Source of the DNA: Roseivirga misakiensis
GTDB lineage: Bacteria > Bacteroidota > Bacteroidia > Cytophagales > Cyclobacteriaceae
Direction: 5' to 3'
NCBI RefSeq assembly: GCF_001747105.1
Contig: NZ_MDGQ01000003.1
Coordinates: 62,001 to 126,000 of the forward strand
DNA: 64,000 nucleotides
Shown: in pieces, positions 23,316 to 33,450 of the stretch
Position numbering within the stretch: position 1 is the first letter of the stretch
Layout: each line of letters begins with the position of its first letter
The notes under the pieces: generated by a model
The model's input: only the letters and a program-made list of their open reading frames with translations
The model's database searches: none
Told to the model about the DNA's origin: nothing
Position numbers and translations under genes: made by a program

Positions 23316-26171
23316 GTGTCACGACGGATACTATTTGGTTTGTTAATGATCTGCGCCATCTGTGGAGAACTAGCTGCAACCCATTTACGTGCTGGGAATA
23401 TCACAGCGGTTAGAATTTCAGAAACTAACTTTCGCTACAGATTTACATTGGTCATTTACCGAGATACAGAATCTGGTGTTCAGGTCGGTAATGGAAGTTT
23501 CAACTTTGGGGATGGAAGAATCGTCGGTGGCAGACAGGCCCTAATCAACAACTCTCTAAATGGATTTAGAGAAACCGCTCTGGCCAATTTCACATCAGTC
23601 GTAGTGATTGAATTTGAACACACGTTCCTAAACGAAGGTGATTTTATAGTTAGTTATTCCGAAGGCAATCGAAATCAAAACATCATTAACCTAGGTGGTG
23701 GGGCCTCTGGAACTATCCCTTTTCACATTGAGACCTTCATGAAGATCTCTTCGAGGTTTTCTAATAATACACCACAACTCACCGTTCCACCACTTGATCG
23801 GGCGTGTATTGGATCTCAATTCTTTCATAACTCTGGAGCTTTTGATATTGACGGCGATAGTTTGGCCTACAGGATTGTTACACCACAGCAAGGCAGAGGT
23901 GTAGATGCTAATTTTTACTTACCCGTAAATGATGCTACTGTCTCTAACCTGAGGGAAGATGGAGGTTCGCCTGCCCGATTTCAAATAGATCCTTTCGACG
24001 GAACACTTGTTTGGGATGCTGCCCAGTTCGTAGGTGAATATTCAATCGCGTTTATCGTAGAAGAATGGCGTAAATCAGAAATTACAGGAGAAGCGGAGCT
24101 AATCGGTTATGTAACACGTGACATGCAAATCATAGCTGTTACCTGTGAAAATGATCGTCCAGAACTAGTACTTCCAGCTGACACTTGTATTAGTGCACTT
24201 TCAGAAATCCAGGTGGTGGTTACTGGAAGAGACGTGAATGACGATCAGGTCTTTATCGAAGCTTTTGGAGGTTCCTTTCAGGTAAACACCTCTCCTGCTT
24301 CTTTCTTAGCACTCCCCGATCTTGTTGATGACAGAAGTTTTAGAGATCAACCTGCACAGAGCCTTTTTACTTGGCAAACATCACTTTCTCACATCCGCGA
24401 CCAGCCTTACGAGGTAGTTTTTAAAGTGACAGATAGACCTGCCGATAGAAGCCAAAACCCATTAACAGATTTCAAATCACTTAGTATAAAGGTAGTAGCA
24501 CCTGCCCCTACAGGACTGACAGGAGATATTTCAGGCCAGAATGCCATTCAATTGGAGTGGGACAACTACTTCGCCGCTTCGCTAAACCCTGTCATGCAGA
24601 TTTACCGACGCATTGACAGTTTTGAATTCAATCCCATCAATTGTAATGTGGGTATACCGGCAAATTCTGGTTACGAACTCATCGATGAAGTACCAATTGA
24701 CCAAAGAAATTACCTTGATGATAACGATGTAATGTCAGGGGTAAATTATTGTTATCGCTTAGTAGCAAGTTTCCCTTTGCCAAACGGTGGCACAAGCTAT
24801 GCTTCACAAGAGTTTTGCTTAAAAAACAATACGGACGTACCGAACATGGTTAACGCCTCCGTCCAAGAAACTGATCAGTCTGCAGGTGAAATTTATACAA
24901 GGTGGACAGCTCCATTGGAGATCAATGAACTTTTATTTCCATCACCATACCGATATGAGCTATTTAGACAAACTGGTTTGACTGGAAATGCAAACAGAAC
25001 CCTGATTGCCTCCACTTTCGATACAGTGTTTGTAGATACTGGCTTAAATACACAAGATGAGACTTATAATTACTTTGTCAGGTTCTTCGATGCCGATGAC
25101 AACCTGATTGACAGTGCCGCGACAGCGTCAACACCTAGGCTTTCTAGTACACCTGAAATTCTTGCGGTAAACCTTAGCTGGCAGTCGAATGTACCTTGGT
25201 CGAATTCGATTCAGTCTTCTCCATACCATTACATCTATAGAAACCGAACGGATTTAAATGCGCAGGATGAAGATACTTTTGTTTTAATTGATAGTGTAAA
25301 TGTGCTCACTTCAGGTCAGCGGTATATAGATGATGGTCGTTTTAATTCAAGACCTCTAAATGGAGAGTTGGTTTACTGTTATTTTGTTACCACCCAGGGC
25401 AGCTATGGAAACCCTCAAATACTATCACCATTATTGAATGATTCACAAATAAGCTGTGCTCAGCCCGAGGACAATAGTCCACCAGAAGACCCAGAAATAG
25501 ATTTACCAGATAATATCATTGCGATCGAAGGGCCAGATGGTTCGGTGTTGAATATCATAAATAGCCCCATTTGCGAATTGGATAATTTTTCTCCTTGTGA
25601 ACAATTAGAGTTTTCCAATACCGTAAACTGGACTATTTCTAACATAGATGATGTTGCCTTCTTTAATATTTACTTCTCAACGAGCGGCATGGATAACAGT
25701 TACGAACTAGTTGGCACTAGCACAACTACACAATTTACCCATACTGGCTTACCAGAAATAAAGGGGTGCTATAGAATCACCGCGGTTGATGGTGCAGATA
25801 ACGAAAGCCAAATGACCGACCCAATTTGCTTTGATAACTGTCCTTATTATGAACTGCCCAATACTTTTACACCAAATGAAGACAATGTGAATGATACATT
25901 TAGGGCATTTGACCTAGATAATGGCCGATGTTCTAGGTTTGTATCGTCAGTGGAATTCAAAGTGTTTAACAGATGGGGAAAAGAAATTTTCAGCTACAAC
26001 ACAGAACAAACGACTAACCCCAACTACTTCATTGACTGGGACGGGAAGGATAATGATGGCAAACCGCTGAACGCAGGTACATATTATTACACAGCTACGG
26101 TCACCTTTAACACATTTGATCCTGAAAAAAGAAAACAAGAGTTCAAAAACTGGGTTAAGATCGTTAAGTAA
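23316..26171 (+). CDS. T9SS type B sorting domain surface protein, paralogue 1 of 3
   Basis: A 951-residue secreted protein starting at GTG. The signal peptide MSRRILFGLLMICAICGELA leads into ATHLRAGNITAVRIS, the ATHxRAG start of mature proteins of this type. An N-terminal domain follows (about 22-280: RFTLVIYRDT, PPLDRACIGSQFFHNSGAFD, AFIVEEWR). The middle has fibronectin III-like domains, for example PAPTGLTGDISGQNAIQLEWD near 397. Then come several Cys-containing segments and a gliding-motility-type sorting domain (from about 845, LPNTFTPNEDNVNDTF, VFNRWGKE, KNWVKIVK). No enzymatic motif is seen. Two close paralogues follow directly. No PorP/SprF gene is adjacent, so any partner must be elsewhere. 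Confidence 0.9.
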   Translation: MSRRILFGLLMICAICGELAATHLRAGNITAVRISETNFRYRFTLVIYRDTESGVQVGNGSFNFGDGRIVGGRQALINNSLNGFRETALANFTSVVVIEFEHTFLNEGDFIVSYSEGNRNQNIINLGGGASGTIPFHIETFMKISSRFSNNTPQLTVPPLDRACIGSQFFHNSGAFDIDGDSLAYRIVTPQQGRGVDANFYLPVNDATVSNLREDGGSPARFQIDPFDGTLVWDAAQFVGEYSIAFIVEEWRKSEITGEAELIGYVTRDMQIIAVTCENDRPELVLPADTCISALSEIQVVVTGRDVNDDQVFIEAFGGSFQVNTSPASFLALPDLVDDRSFRDQPAQSLFTWQTSLSHIRDQPYEVVFKVTDRPADRSQNPLTDFKSLSIKVVAPAPTGLTGDISGQNAIQLEWDNYFAASLNPVMQIYRRIDSFEFNPINCNVGIPANSGYELIDEVPIDQRNYLDDNDVMSGVNYCYRLVASFPLPNGGTSYASQEFCLKNNTDVPNMVNASVQETDQSAGEIYTRWTAPLEINELLFPSPYRYELFRQTGLTGNANRTLIASTFDTVFVDTGLNTQDETYNYFVRFFDADDNLIDSAATASTPRLSSTPEILAVNLSWQSNVPWSNSIQSSPYHYIYRNRTDLNAQDEDTFVLIDSVNVLTSGQRYIDDGRFNSRPLNGELVYCYFVTTQGSYGNPQILSPLLNDSQISCAQPEDNSPPEDPEIDLPDNIIAIEGPDGSVLNIINSPICELDNFSPCEQLEFSNTVNWTISNIDDVAFFNIYFSTSGMDNSYELVGTSTTTQFTHTGLPEIKGCYRITAVDGADNESQMTDPICFDNCPYYELPNTFTPNEDNVNDTFRAFDLDNGRCSRFVSSVEFKVFNRWGKEIFSYNTEQTTNPNYFIDWDGKDNDGKPLNAGTYYYTATVTFNTFDPEKRKQEFKNWVKIVK

Positions 26172-26193
26172 TAAATTTGGTATTTTTAAATGC

Positions 26194-26201
26194 TACTTTT
26201 G
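26194..26201 (+). promoter_or_regulatory. Possible -7 element upstream of paralogue 2
   Basis: TACTTTTG fits TAnnTTTG. The nearest TTTG is at 26176-26179, only 14 nt upstream, shorter than the usual 19-21, so the match is partial. It would give a leader of about 85 nt. Confidence 0.4.
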
Positions 26202-26206
26202 ACGCG

Positions 26207-26230
26207 TGTCAATCACCTAACACATTGACA
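26207..26230. promoter_or_regulatory. Inverted repeat in the leader of paralogue 2
   Basis: Perfect 7-bp arms TGTCAAT / ATTGACA with a 10-nt spacer lie just downstream of the possible -7 element and 65 bp before the start codon. It could be an operator or a leader hairpin. Confidence 0.35.
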
Positions 26231-26294
26231 ATAAATTTTAGAATTAAGTATAACTAATTGCAGATATTGCGTTAGTGATATAGAAATCAAGAGC

Positions 26295-29171
26295 ATGAGT
26301 ATGTTAAAGAGGTTTTTCCTATGCTTCGCCTTACTTTTCACCTTCCTTTTAGAGGCCCAGGCAACACACATTCGTGCAGGAGAAATTACGGCAGTAAGAA
26401 TCTCTCAATCAGGACTTAGATATAGATTTACACTTACAATTTACCGAGATACCGAGGGTGTTGAATTCGGTCAAGGTGGTGTATTCAATTTTGGTCAGGG
26501 GAGAACGATTGGCCCTACGCTTGACGCGCTCAGAGCCGAAGCGGTAGATAATGTCATCAGCGAAGTAAACATCGGGAATAATACTTCAATAATTACCATA
26601 CAATTTGATCATACTTTTGATGCGCCAGGCGTTTATGTGGTCAGTTTTACAGAACAAAATAGAAATACAAACATCATCAACCTAGGTGGTGCCTCATCTG
26701 AAAACCTTGCCTTTCACGTAGAAACAGCCATTAGAATTCAGGCTGGCGACGGTTTAAACAATACCCCTATCCTTACAATCCCACCGATTGACAGAGCATG
26801 TATAGGTGCTCGTTTCATTCACAATGCTGGTGCTTTTGATGCCGATGGCGATAGCCTTGCATACAAATTAGTAACTCCGTTGCAAGACAGAGGCGTGGCG
26901 ATTGAAACATATTTACCGCTTGATGATCCGACCATTTCGACAATTAGTGAGGGAGGCGCTGGTGGCACCCTATTTGAAATTGACCCAATTACAGGTGACT
27001 TGACTTGGGATGCCCCTCAATTTGAGGGGGAATATAACGTGGCCTTCATAGTTGAAGAATGGCGCTTTTCCGTATTGAATAATCGATATGAATTGATAGG
27101 TTTCGTTACCCGAGATATGCAGATCGTGGTAGAAGACTGTAATAACGAAAGGCCAGAATTAGAAATACCACTTGACACTTGTATAGAAGCAGGTGCCCTT
27201 TTAGAGGCCATTGTTCGAGGGACTGACCCAGACAATAACCAAGTACTAATTGAAGCATTCGGTGGGGTTTTTGATCTCAATATTTCACCAGCAGAATTTG
27301 TTGGTCTTCCAGACGAAAATCCAATCCCAAGATTTAGAGATCAGCCTGCTGAGTCTTTATTCAAGTGGAATACGGACATCTCTCATGTGAGAACTAGACC
27401 TTACGAGGTACAATTCAAAATATCGGATAACCCTTCTGATCCTGATGCACCTTCTTTTACGGATTTTGAAAGATGGAACATTACTGTAGTTGCACCAGCA
27501 CCAACTGGTTTAACTGGTAGCATAGCCTCCAGCACATCCATACAGTTAAATTGGGATGACTATGTAGGGGCTAATTTCAATCCTGTTATGCAGGTTTATA
27601 GAAGGGTAGACAGCTTTGACTTCGATCCAGAGAATTGTAACATAGGAATTCCGGCAAACTCAGGTTACGAATTGATCGATGAATTGCCGATCAACCAGAC
27701 TTCATTTTTGGATGATAGCGGTATTCGCCCAGGAGTAAATTATTGTTATAGAATCGTTGCTGAATTTCCGCTTCCAAGTGGTGGTACAAGTTACGCTTCA
27801 CAAGAATTCTGCATTACGATTCCTTTAGATATACCGGCGATGACCAATGTTTCTGTAGAAGAAACAGATGAAACGAATGGAGAAATATTTGTGAGATGGA
27901 TTTCTCCGCTAGAGATAGATGAAACACTATTCCCGCCGCCTTTCAGATACGAACTGATCCGTTATGACGGCTTCAACAGCACTGCGAACCGAACACTCGT
28001 CACATCGACGACGGATACTGTCTTCACTGATACAGGTTTAAATACAAGCGGGCAGGCTTACAATTATCGTGTGAGATTTTATGACGTAGATGATAACCTT
28101 ATCGATAGCTCGTCGACCGCTTCTTCCGTAAGACTAGATGCTTTCGGCGAAGTTCGGTCTATCAATTTATCGTGGGACGCAGATGTACCTTGGTCTAATC
28201 AAATTCAAAGCGATCCTTACCATTTAATTTATAGAAACAGAACCGATGCCGCTGCTTCCGATGTAGATAACTTCGTATTAATCGATAGCGCACGAGTGAC
28301 GATCGATGGTCTAAGGTATTTGGATGACGGTAGCTTTAATAACACGCCATTATTGGATGACAGAGAGTATTGCTACTTTGTTACGACGCGAGGTGGATAT
28401 GGAAACCCTTTAATCCCTTCGCCGCTTGAGAATAACTCACAAATCATCTGTATTCAGCCGAATGATGACGTACCACCAGAAGAACCAGAAATTGATACCC
28501 CGGGTGACGAAGTGATTATTACAGGACCTGATGGTCTACCACTGATATTACTTGAAAGCGAAAACTGTGATCGACTGTCCGTGGAACCATGCGCTTTTGC
28601 CAACTTCACAAACACCCTCTCTTGGACGGTGAACGATGTGGATAATGATATTTCAAGCTTTAATGTCTACTTCTCCGAAACAGGTTCGTCAGACGATTTT
28701 ATACTCGTGGGCAGCAGTAGAACGAATACATTCGATCACACTGGGCTAAGTTCAATAAAAGGATGTTATAGAATAGCTTCAGTGGATAGATCGGGGAACG
28801 AAAGCTCACTAAGTGATGCCATTTGTTTTGACAATTGCCCTAACTATGAGTTGCCGAATACATTCACACCAAATGGAGATAATATCAACGATACTTTCCG
28901 TGCTTTTGATCAACCAAATGGACGCTGCCCGAGATTTGTGAAATCCGTAGCTTTCCAAGTTTTTGATCGTTGGGGTGGACAAGAAATTTATAGCTATAAT
29001 TCTTCGGAAGATGTAGAGCCAAACATCTTTATCGACTGGGATGGTACTGATAAAAATGGCAATGTTCTTCCATCAGGTACATACTATTATTTAGCCACCG
29101 TAACGTATGATGTATTGGACCAATCTATAGCAACAGAGGAATTCAAGAATTGGGTTAGAATCATTCGTTAA
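26295..29171 (+). CDS. T9SS type B sorting domain surface protein, paralogue 2 of 3
   Basis: A 958-residue protein with the same layout as its upstream neighbour: signal peptide (MSMLKRFFLCFALLFTFLLE), ATHIRAGEITAVRIS at the mature start, the RFTLTIYRDT and PPIDRACIGARFIHNAGAFD segments, a fibronectin III-like centre (PAPTGLTGSI near residue 400), and a C-terminal type B sorting domain (LPNTFTPNGDNINDTF, VFDRWGGQE, KNWVRIIR). Similarity to paralogue 1 runs the full length, so these are tandem duplicates. It begins with ATG and is 123 bp after paralogue 1, with a candidate promoter and an inverted repeat in the gap, so it may be transcribed separately. Confidence 0.9.
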   Translation: MSMLKRFFLCFALLFTFLLEAQATHIRAGEITAVRISQSGLRYRFTLTIYRDTEGVEFGQGGVFNFGQGRTIGPTLDALRAEAVDNVISEVNIGNNTSIITIQFDHTFDAPGVYVVSFTEQNRNTNIINLGGASSENLAFHVETAIRIQAGDGLNNTPILTIPPIDRACIGARFIHNAGAFDADGDSLAYKLVTPLQDRGVAIETYLPLDDPTISTISEGGAGGTLFEIDPITGDLTWDAPQFEGEYNVAFIVEEWRFSVLNNRYELIGFVTRDMQIVVEDCNNERPELEIPLDTCIEAGALLEAIVRGTDPDNNQVLIEAFGGVFDLNISPAEFVGLPDENPIPRFRDQPAESLFKWNTDISHVRTRPYEVQFKISDNPSDPDAPSFTDFERWNITVVAPAPTGLTGSIASSTSIQLNWDDYVGANFNPVMQVYRRVDSFDFDPENCNIGIPANSGYELIDELPINQTSFLDDSGIRPGVNYCYRIVAEFPLPSGGTSYASQEFCITIPLDIPAMTNVSVEETDETNGEIFVRWISPLEIDETLFPPPFRYELIRYDGFNSTANRTLVTSTTDTVFTDTGLNTSGQAYNYRVRFYDVDDNLIDSSSTASSVRLDAFGEVRSINLSWDADVPWSNQIQSDPYHLIYRNRTDAAASDVDNFVLIDSARVTIDGLRYLDDGSFNNTPLLDDREYCYFVTTRGGYGNPLIPSPLENNSQIICIQPNDDVPPEEPEIDTPGDEVIITGPDGLPLILLESENCDRLSVEPCAFANFTNTLSWTVNDVDNDISSFNVYFSETGSSDDFILVGSSRTNTFDHTGLSSIKGCYRIASVDRSGNESSLSDAICFDNCPNYELPNTFTPNGDNINDTFRAFDQPNGRCPRFVKSVAFQVFDRWGGQEIYSYNSSEDVEPNIFIDWDGTDKNGNVLPSGTYYYLATVTYDVLDQSIATEEFKNWVRIIR

Positions 29172-29242
29172 AACTCATACCTACTTCAAGCAATCTTGTG
29201 GGCCTTTAGTGCGTTGTAACTATACAATCAACCAAAACTAAT

Positions 29243-32107
29243 ATGCACACTTCTAAGAGATTGGCTTTCCTAGCCGTTTCCTGTTTGGTTATACTTTCAT
29301 GTTCATTTTCCAAAGCATATGCCACCCATATCCGTGCTGGAGATGTCTGCATTGAATTAATTTCACAAACCAGCCTTACTTACAGGTTTACATTTACCAT
29401 CTACACTGACCTAGGTTCCGAAGTACGAGTAGGTCAAGGGAATCCTATCGTCAGGTTCGGCGATGGCACAACGATTGAGGGAGAAGATGCCATACTTGCC
29501 CGCGCAGAATCAATCAGTAGAACGGTTATCAACAACGAAGTGGGTAAAGTGGTGATGGTTTTTGTCCATACCTATCAGGCACCTAGAACCTATGTAGCCA
29601 GCTATACCGAACAGAACAGAAACGCCGGGATAGTAAACATTCCTAATTCGGTTGATACACCATTTCATATACAGGGTGTTACCAGAATAGAAGCTGGAAA
29701 TACGGTTAACTCCTCTCCAAAACTATCAATACCTCCTATCGATAGAGCTTGTGTAGGTCGTACATATTTCCATAACCCTGGAGCGTTCGATCCCGATGGA
29801 GATAGCTTGGTATTTAAAATCGTACTACCTCAATTAGCCCCCAACTTAAATATAGTGGGGTACACTGACCTGAATGACCCCTTAATTACCAATGAAAGAG
29901 AAGACGGCACGAGTCCAGCATTAATTCAAATCGATCAAGAAACAGGTCTTTTGACATGGGACGCTCCTCAGTTTGTTGGGGAGTACAATGTTGCATTTAT
30001 TGTTGAAGAGTGGCGTTTTTCTGAATTAAGAAACGAATGGATACAACTAGGTTTTATAACGCGCGACATGCAGATTCTAGTTGAGGATGATTGCCAAAAC
30101 GAACGACCTGAAATCGTGATTCCAAATGATCTATGTATGGAAGCAGGAACTAATATTCGAGAAATAATTCTAGGAAGCGATCCAGATGGGCACCGAATTT
30201 CACTTGAAGCCTTCGGCAGTCCTTTTGAAATTACAAATAGTCCAGCTACGGTTTCTCCTGATCAATCATTTATTGATTCACCACAAGAATACGAATTCAA
30301 TTGGCAGACCAACACATCACACATTAGAGAGCGCCCTTATCAAGTTCAGTTCAAAATCTCAGATGATTCGCCTGATACTTCTGGACCCAGTCTCTCTGAA
30401 TTTGCCACTTGGAACATAACGGTAGTCGCTCCCGCACCAACTGGCCTCAGTGGGGCTGTTACGAATGGAGGAGGTATACAACTGGTTTGGGACCAATACC
30501 AAGTTTCCAATTTAGACCCAGTTATTCAAGTTTGGCGTCGGATAGATAGCTTCGATTTTTCACCTACCGACTGTAACACAGGTATCCCCGATGGCGCATA
30601 TGAACTAATCACTGAAGTACCATCATCTCAAACGAATACCGTTGACAACAACAATGTAAGAGCCGGCACTAACTATTGCTATCGGCTTGTGGCCAAGTTT
30701 CCCTTACCACTTGGTGGTGAGAGCTACGCTTCCACTGAATTCTGTATTTCTACGCCAATTGACAGGGCTTTAATTACGAATGTCAGTATCGAAGAAACTG
30801 ACCAAACGAACGGGGAAATTTTCATTAAATGGACCTCTCCTTTGGACATTGATGACGACGTATACCCACCGCCTTACCAATACAGTCTTATGAGATTCGA
30901 AGGACAATCAGGTACGGCAAATGGGACACTTGTAACTACTACACAAGACAACTCATTCGTAGATACCAACCTAAACACGCTCAATGACACTTACAATTAT
31001 AGAGTTGAGCTGTACACCGTGGCAAACCCAAATAATCTTATTGCCATTTCAGAACCCGCATCTACCGTACGATTATCTGCATTGGCCGTACAAGACGCCA
31101 TTGAGGTGAATTGGAGAGCAAATGTGCCTTGGAATAACCAAGTTTCATCGGCTCCCTACCACTACATATACAGGAACCGAACTGATACAGACGCCACTGA
31201 TCTTGGAAACTTTGTTTTGATTGATAGTGTAGATACGCGATCGACCAGTTTTGTATATACCGATAATGGTCGCTTCAATAATATCCCTTTGAAAGAAGAG
31301 GTAGAATACTGCTATTTCGTTACCACGCAAGGCAGTTACGGCAACGATAGAATAGAAAGCCCATTACAAAACAATTCGCAAGAAATATGTGCAGTTCCGG
31401 GTGATGAGGTTCCACCTATTAATCCAGATATTCTAGTAGACAATAATCCGGATCGCATAGACATTGATGGTAATTCCGCGATTCTAATTACCCCAGACGA
31501 CTGCCAGAATATAGCTAATACGCCTTGCAACTATGATAACTTCTCTAATACAGTGGAATGGGTTGCGAATAGCACCGACAATGATTTAGCGGGCTACAGA
31601 GTTTATTTTTCAGAGTCAGGACTCAATGATAGCTTCAGTTTTCTTGCTTTTACGGAAGACACCGAATATGCACACAACGGGCTTTCTTCCTTAAAAGGTT
31701 GCTATAGGATAACAACCGTCGACCGCTCAGGAAATGAAAGCGACTTTAGCGAAACAATCTGTTTCGATAATTGTCCTTACTACAGACTACCAAATACTTT
31801 TACGCCAAACGCAGATACTAGAAACGACACTTTTAGTGCTTTTAACGAACCAAATTCAGAGTGCCCGCGTTTTGTAAAAGAAGTCGAGTTCCGAGTATTT
31901 AATCGGTGGGGTGGCAAAGAAATTTATAGCTATTCTACTTGCGGAGAAACGGAGCCAGACATTTTCATCAATTGGGATGGAAGAGATAAGAATGGTAAAG
32001 TACTGCCAGAGGGAACATATTATTACCATGCAGTTGTTACCTTTGACGTACTAGATGAAGCGAAAAGAACGCAAGAATTCAGAAATTGGGTAAAAATAAT
32101 ACGATAG
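29243..32107 (+). CDS. T9SS type B sorting domain surface protein, paralogue 3 of 3
   Basis: A 954-residue protein. The signal peptide ends near SKAY and is followed by ATHIRAGDVCIELISQTS. Compared with the other two, this N-terminus has diverged and gained a Cys. It keeps PPIDRACVGRTYFHNPGAFD, AFIVEEWRFSE, the PAPTGLSGAV fibronectin III-like start and the sorting domain (LPNTFTPNADTRNDTF, VFNRWGGKE, RNWVKIIR). It appears to be the most divergent copy. The gap to paralogue 2 is 71 bp and includes a small inverted repeat TTGTA/TACAA at 29214-29227. The last 22 bases overlap the next gene. Confidence 0.9.
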   Translation: MHTSKRLAFLAVSCLVILSCSFSKAYATHIRAGDVCIELISQTSLTYRFTFTIYTDLGSEVRVGQGNPIVRFGDGTTIEGEDAILARAESISRTVINNEVGKVVMVFVHTYQAPRTYVASYTEQNRNAGIVNIPNSVDTPFHIQGVTRIEAGNTVNSSPKLSIPPIDRACVGRTYFHNPGAFDPDGDSLVFKIVLPQLAPNLNIVGYTDLNDPLITNEREDGTSPALIQIDQETGLLTWDAPQFVGEYNVAFIVEEWRFSELRNEWIQLGFITRDMQILVEDDCQNERPEIVIPNDLCMEAGTNIREIILGSDPDGHRISLEAFGSPFEITNSPATVSPDQSFIDSPQEYEFNWQTNTSHIRERPYQVQFKISDDSPDTSGPSLSEFATWNITVVAPAPTGLSGAVTNGGGIQLVWDQYQVSNLDPVIQVWRRIDSFDFSPTDCNTGIPDGAYELITEVPSSQTNTVDNNNVRAGTNYCYRLVAKFPLPLGGESYASTEFCISTPIDRALITNVSIEETDQTNGEIFIKWTSPLDIDDDVYPPPYQYSLMRFEGQSGTANGTLVTTTQDNSFVDTNLNTLNDTYNYRVELYTVANPNNLIAISEPASTVRLSALAVQDAIEVNWRANVPWNNQVSSAPYHYIYRNRTDTDATDLGNFVLIDSVDTRSTSFVYTDNGRFNNIPLKEEVEYCYFVTTQGSYGNDRIESPLQNNSQEICAVPGDEVPPINPDILVDNNPDRIDIDGNSAILITPDDCQNIANTPCNYDNFSNTVEWVANSTDNDLAGYRVYFSESGLNDSFSFLAFTEDTEYAHNGLSSLKGCYRITTVDRSGNESDFSETICFDNCPYYRLPNTFTPNADTRNDTFSAFNEPNSECPRFVKEVEFRVFNRWGGKEIYSYSTCGETEPDIFINWDGRDKNGKVLPEGTYYYHAVVTFDVLDEAKRTQEFRNWVKIIR

Positions 32108-32508
32108 CAAACCAAGATGTACTACTCTTTGATGGGGTGTGCAACCTGTGTAACAGTTCCGTTAACCTAATTATTGATCACGACCCAAAAGGTCATTTCA
32201 AATTCGCCGCTTTACAGTCTGACTTTGGGCAGGAAAAGCTCAAAGAACTCGGCTACGATCAAGAGTCTTTTGACAGCTTAGTATTATTAAGCGAAGGCAA
32301 AGTCTACAAAAAAAGTAGTGCAGCGTTGAGAATTGCCAAGAAAATGTCAGGGTTATACCCATTGCTTTACATATTCATCATTGTTCCCCCGTTTATCAGA
32401 CATGCCGTTTACGATATAATCGCCAAAAATAGGTACCGCTGGTGGGGAAAACGAGATTCTTGCCGTATGCCAACTCCAGAGCTACGCGCTCGATTTGTGG
32501 AAGCTTAG
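32086..32508 (+). CDS. DCC family thiol-disulfide oxidoreductase-like protein (DUF393)
   Basis: A 140-residue protein with the DCC-family signature near the start: VLLFDGVCNLCNSSVNLIID. The first Asp and the CxxC pair (Cys19, Cys22, from the TTG) are the conserved residues. The middle has AALQSDFGQE, and the C-terminal part has a hydrophobic stretch and RYRWWGKRDSC. The family has a thioredoxin-like fold and is predicted, not shown, to be a disulfide oxidoreductase. The only possible start is TTG at 32086, which overlaps paralogue 3 by 22 bp, because no ATG or GTG lies before the DCC motif. Translation may therefore be coupled to the upstream gene. Confidence 0.85.
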   Translation: MGKNNTIANQDVLLFDGVCNLCNSSVNLIIDHDPKGHFKFAALQSDFGQEKLKELGYDQESFDSLVLLSEGKVYKKSSAALRIAKKMSGLYPLLYIFIIVPPFIRHAVYDIIAKNRYRWWGKRDSCRMPTPELRARFVEA

Positions 32509-32527
32509 CGATTATTGATTAGCTTTG
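32494..32527 (+). promoter_or_regulatory. Probable fabD promoter
   Basis: TTTG (32494-32497), a 22-nt gap, then TAGCTTTG (32520-32527, exact TAnnTTTG), about 22 bp before the fabD ATG. The spacing is slightly long, and the first element lies in the end of the DCC gene. Confidence 0.6.
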
Positions 32528-32549
32528 CAGCTAGCAAAAAAATTATCAC

Positions 32550-33422
32550 ATGACCGCATATGTATTTCCTGGCCAAGGGGCACAATTTCCTGGAATGGCC
32601 AAAGATTTATACGAATCCTCTCCTGAAATAAAAGACCTTTTAGAATCTGCCAATGACATTTTAGGTTTCAGAATTACCGATATCATGTTCGACGGAACGC
32701 CGGAGCAACTGAAAGAGACGAAAGTGACGCAACCAGCGATTTTCCTTCACTCGGTAGCCTTAGCAAAAACATCTGATTCATTTAAGCCAGACATGGTAGC
32801 AGGTCATTCTTTGGGCGAATTTTCGGCGCTTGTTGCCAGTGGGTATTTGTCTTTCGAAGATGGTTTGAAACTAGTTTCACAACGCGCTATGGCTATGCAA
32901 AAAGCCTGTGAAGCCAACCCTTCCACTATGGCCGCAGTATTGGGTCTAGAGGACGATGTAGTAGAAAATATTTGTGCTTCGATTGATGAAGTAGTTGTAG
33001 CAGCCAATTATAACTGCCCAGGCCAACTCGTGATTTCTGGCTCACATAAAGGAATTGAAATTGCTTGCGAAAAAGCAAAAGAAGCTGGGGCTCGAAGAGC
33101 GCTACCCTTACCAGTTGGAGGCGCATTTCACTCACCTCTAATGGAACCAGCAAGAGAAGAGCTTGAAAAAGCGATTGATGCCACTACTTTCAACCAAGGC
33201 GTTTGTCCGATCTATCAGAATGTAACCGCAAAGGCTTCAACTGATATTGAGGAGATAAAAGAAAACTTAAAGGTTCAACTTACGGCCCCAGTGAAATGGA
33301 CACAATCCGTACAGGCTATGGTAGCCGATGGTGCTACTAATTTTGTGGAGTCAGGACCTGGCAAAGTATTACAAGGCCTAGTGAAAAAGATTCACCGCCC
33401 AGCAGAGGTATCTAGTATTTAA
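32550..33422 (+). CDS. fabD: Malonyl-CoA:ACP transacylase
   Basis: A 290-residue enzyme that moves malonyl groups from CoA to acyl carrier protein, starting each round of fatty-acid elongation. It has the N-terminal FPGQGAQFPGM motif, the nucleophile Ser87 in GHSLGE, and the catalytic His194 in GGAFHSPLM. The length is normal for a stand-alone FabD. It has its own promoter match and a strong terminator 29 bp after the stop, so it is probably monocistronic and not in a fab cluster. Confidence 0.97.
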   Translation: MTAYVFPGQGAQFPGMAKDLYESSPEIKDLLESANDILGFRITDIMFDGTPEQLKETKVTQPAIFLHSVALAKTSDSFKPDMVAGHSLGEFSALVASGYLSFEDGLKLVSQRAMAMQKACEANPSTMAAVLGLEDDVVENICASIDEVVVAANYNCPGQLVISGSHKGIEIACEKAKEAGARRALPLPVGGAFHSPLMEPAREELEKAIDATTFNQGVCPIYQNVTAKASTDIEEIKENLKVQLTAPVKWTQSVQAMVADGATNFVESGPGKVLQGLVKKIHRPAEVSSI

Positions 33423-33450
33423 ATAAAGAGCTTACTTCTAGAAAATAATG

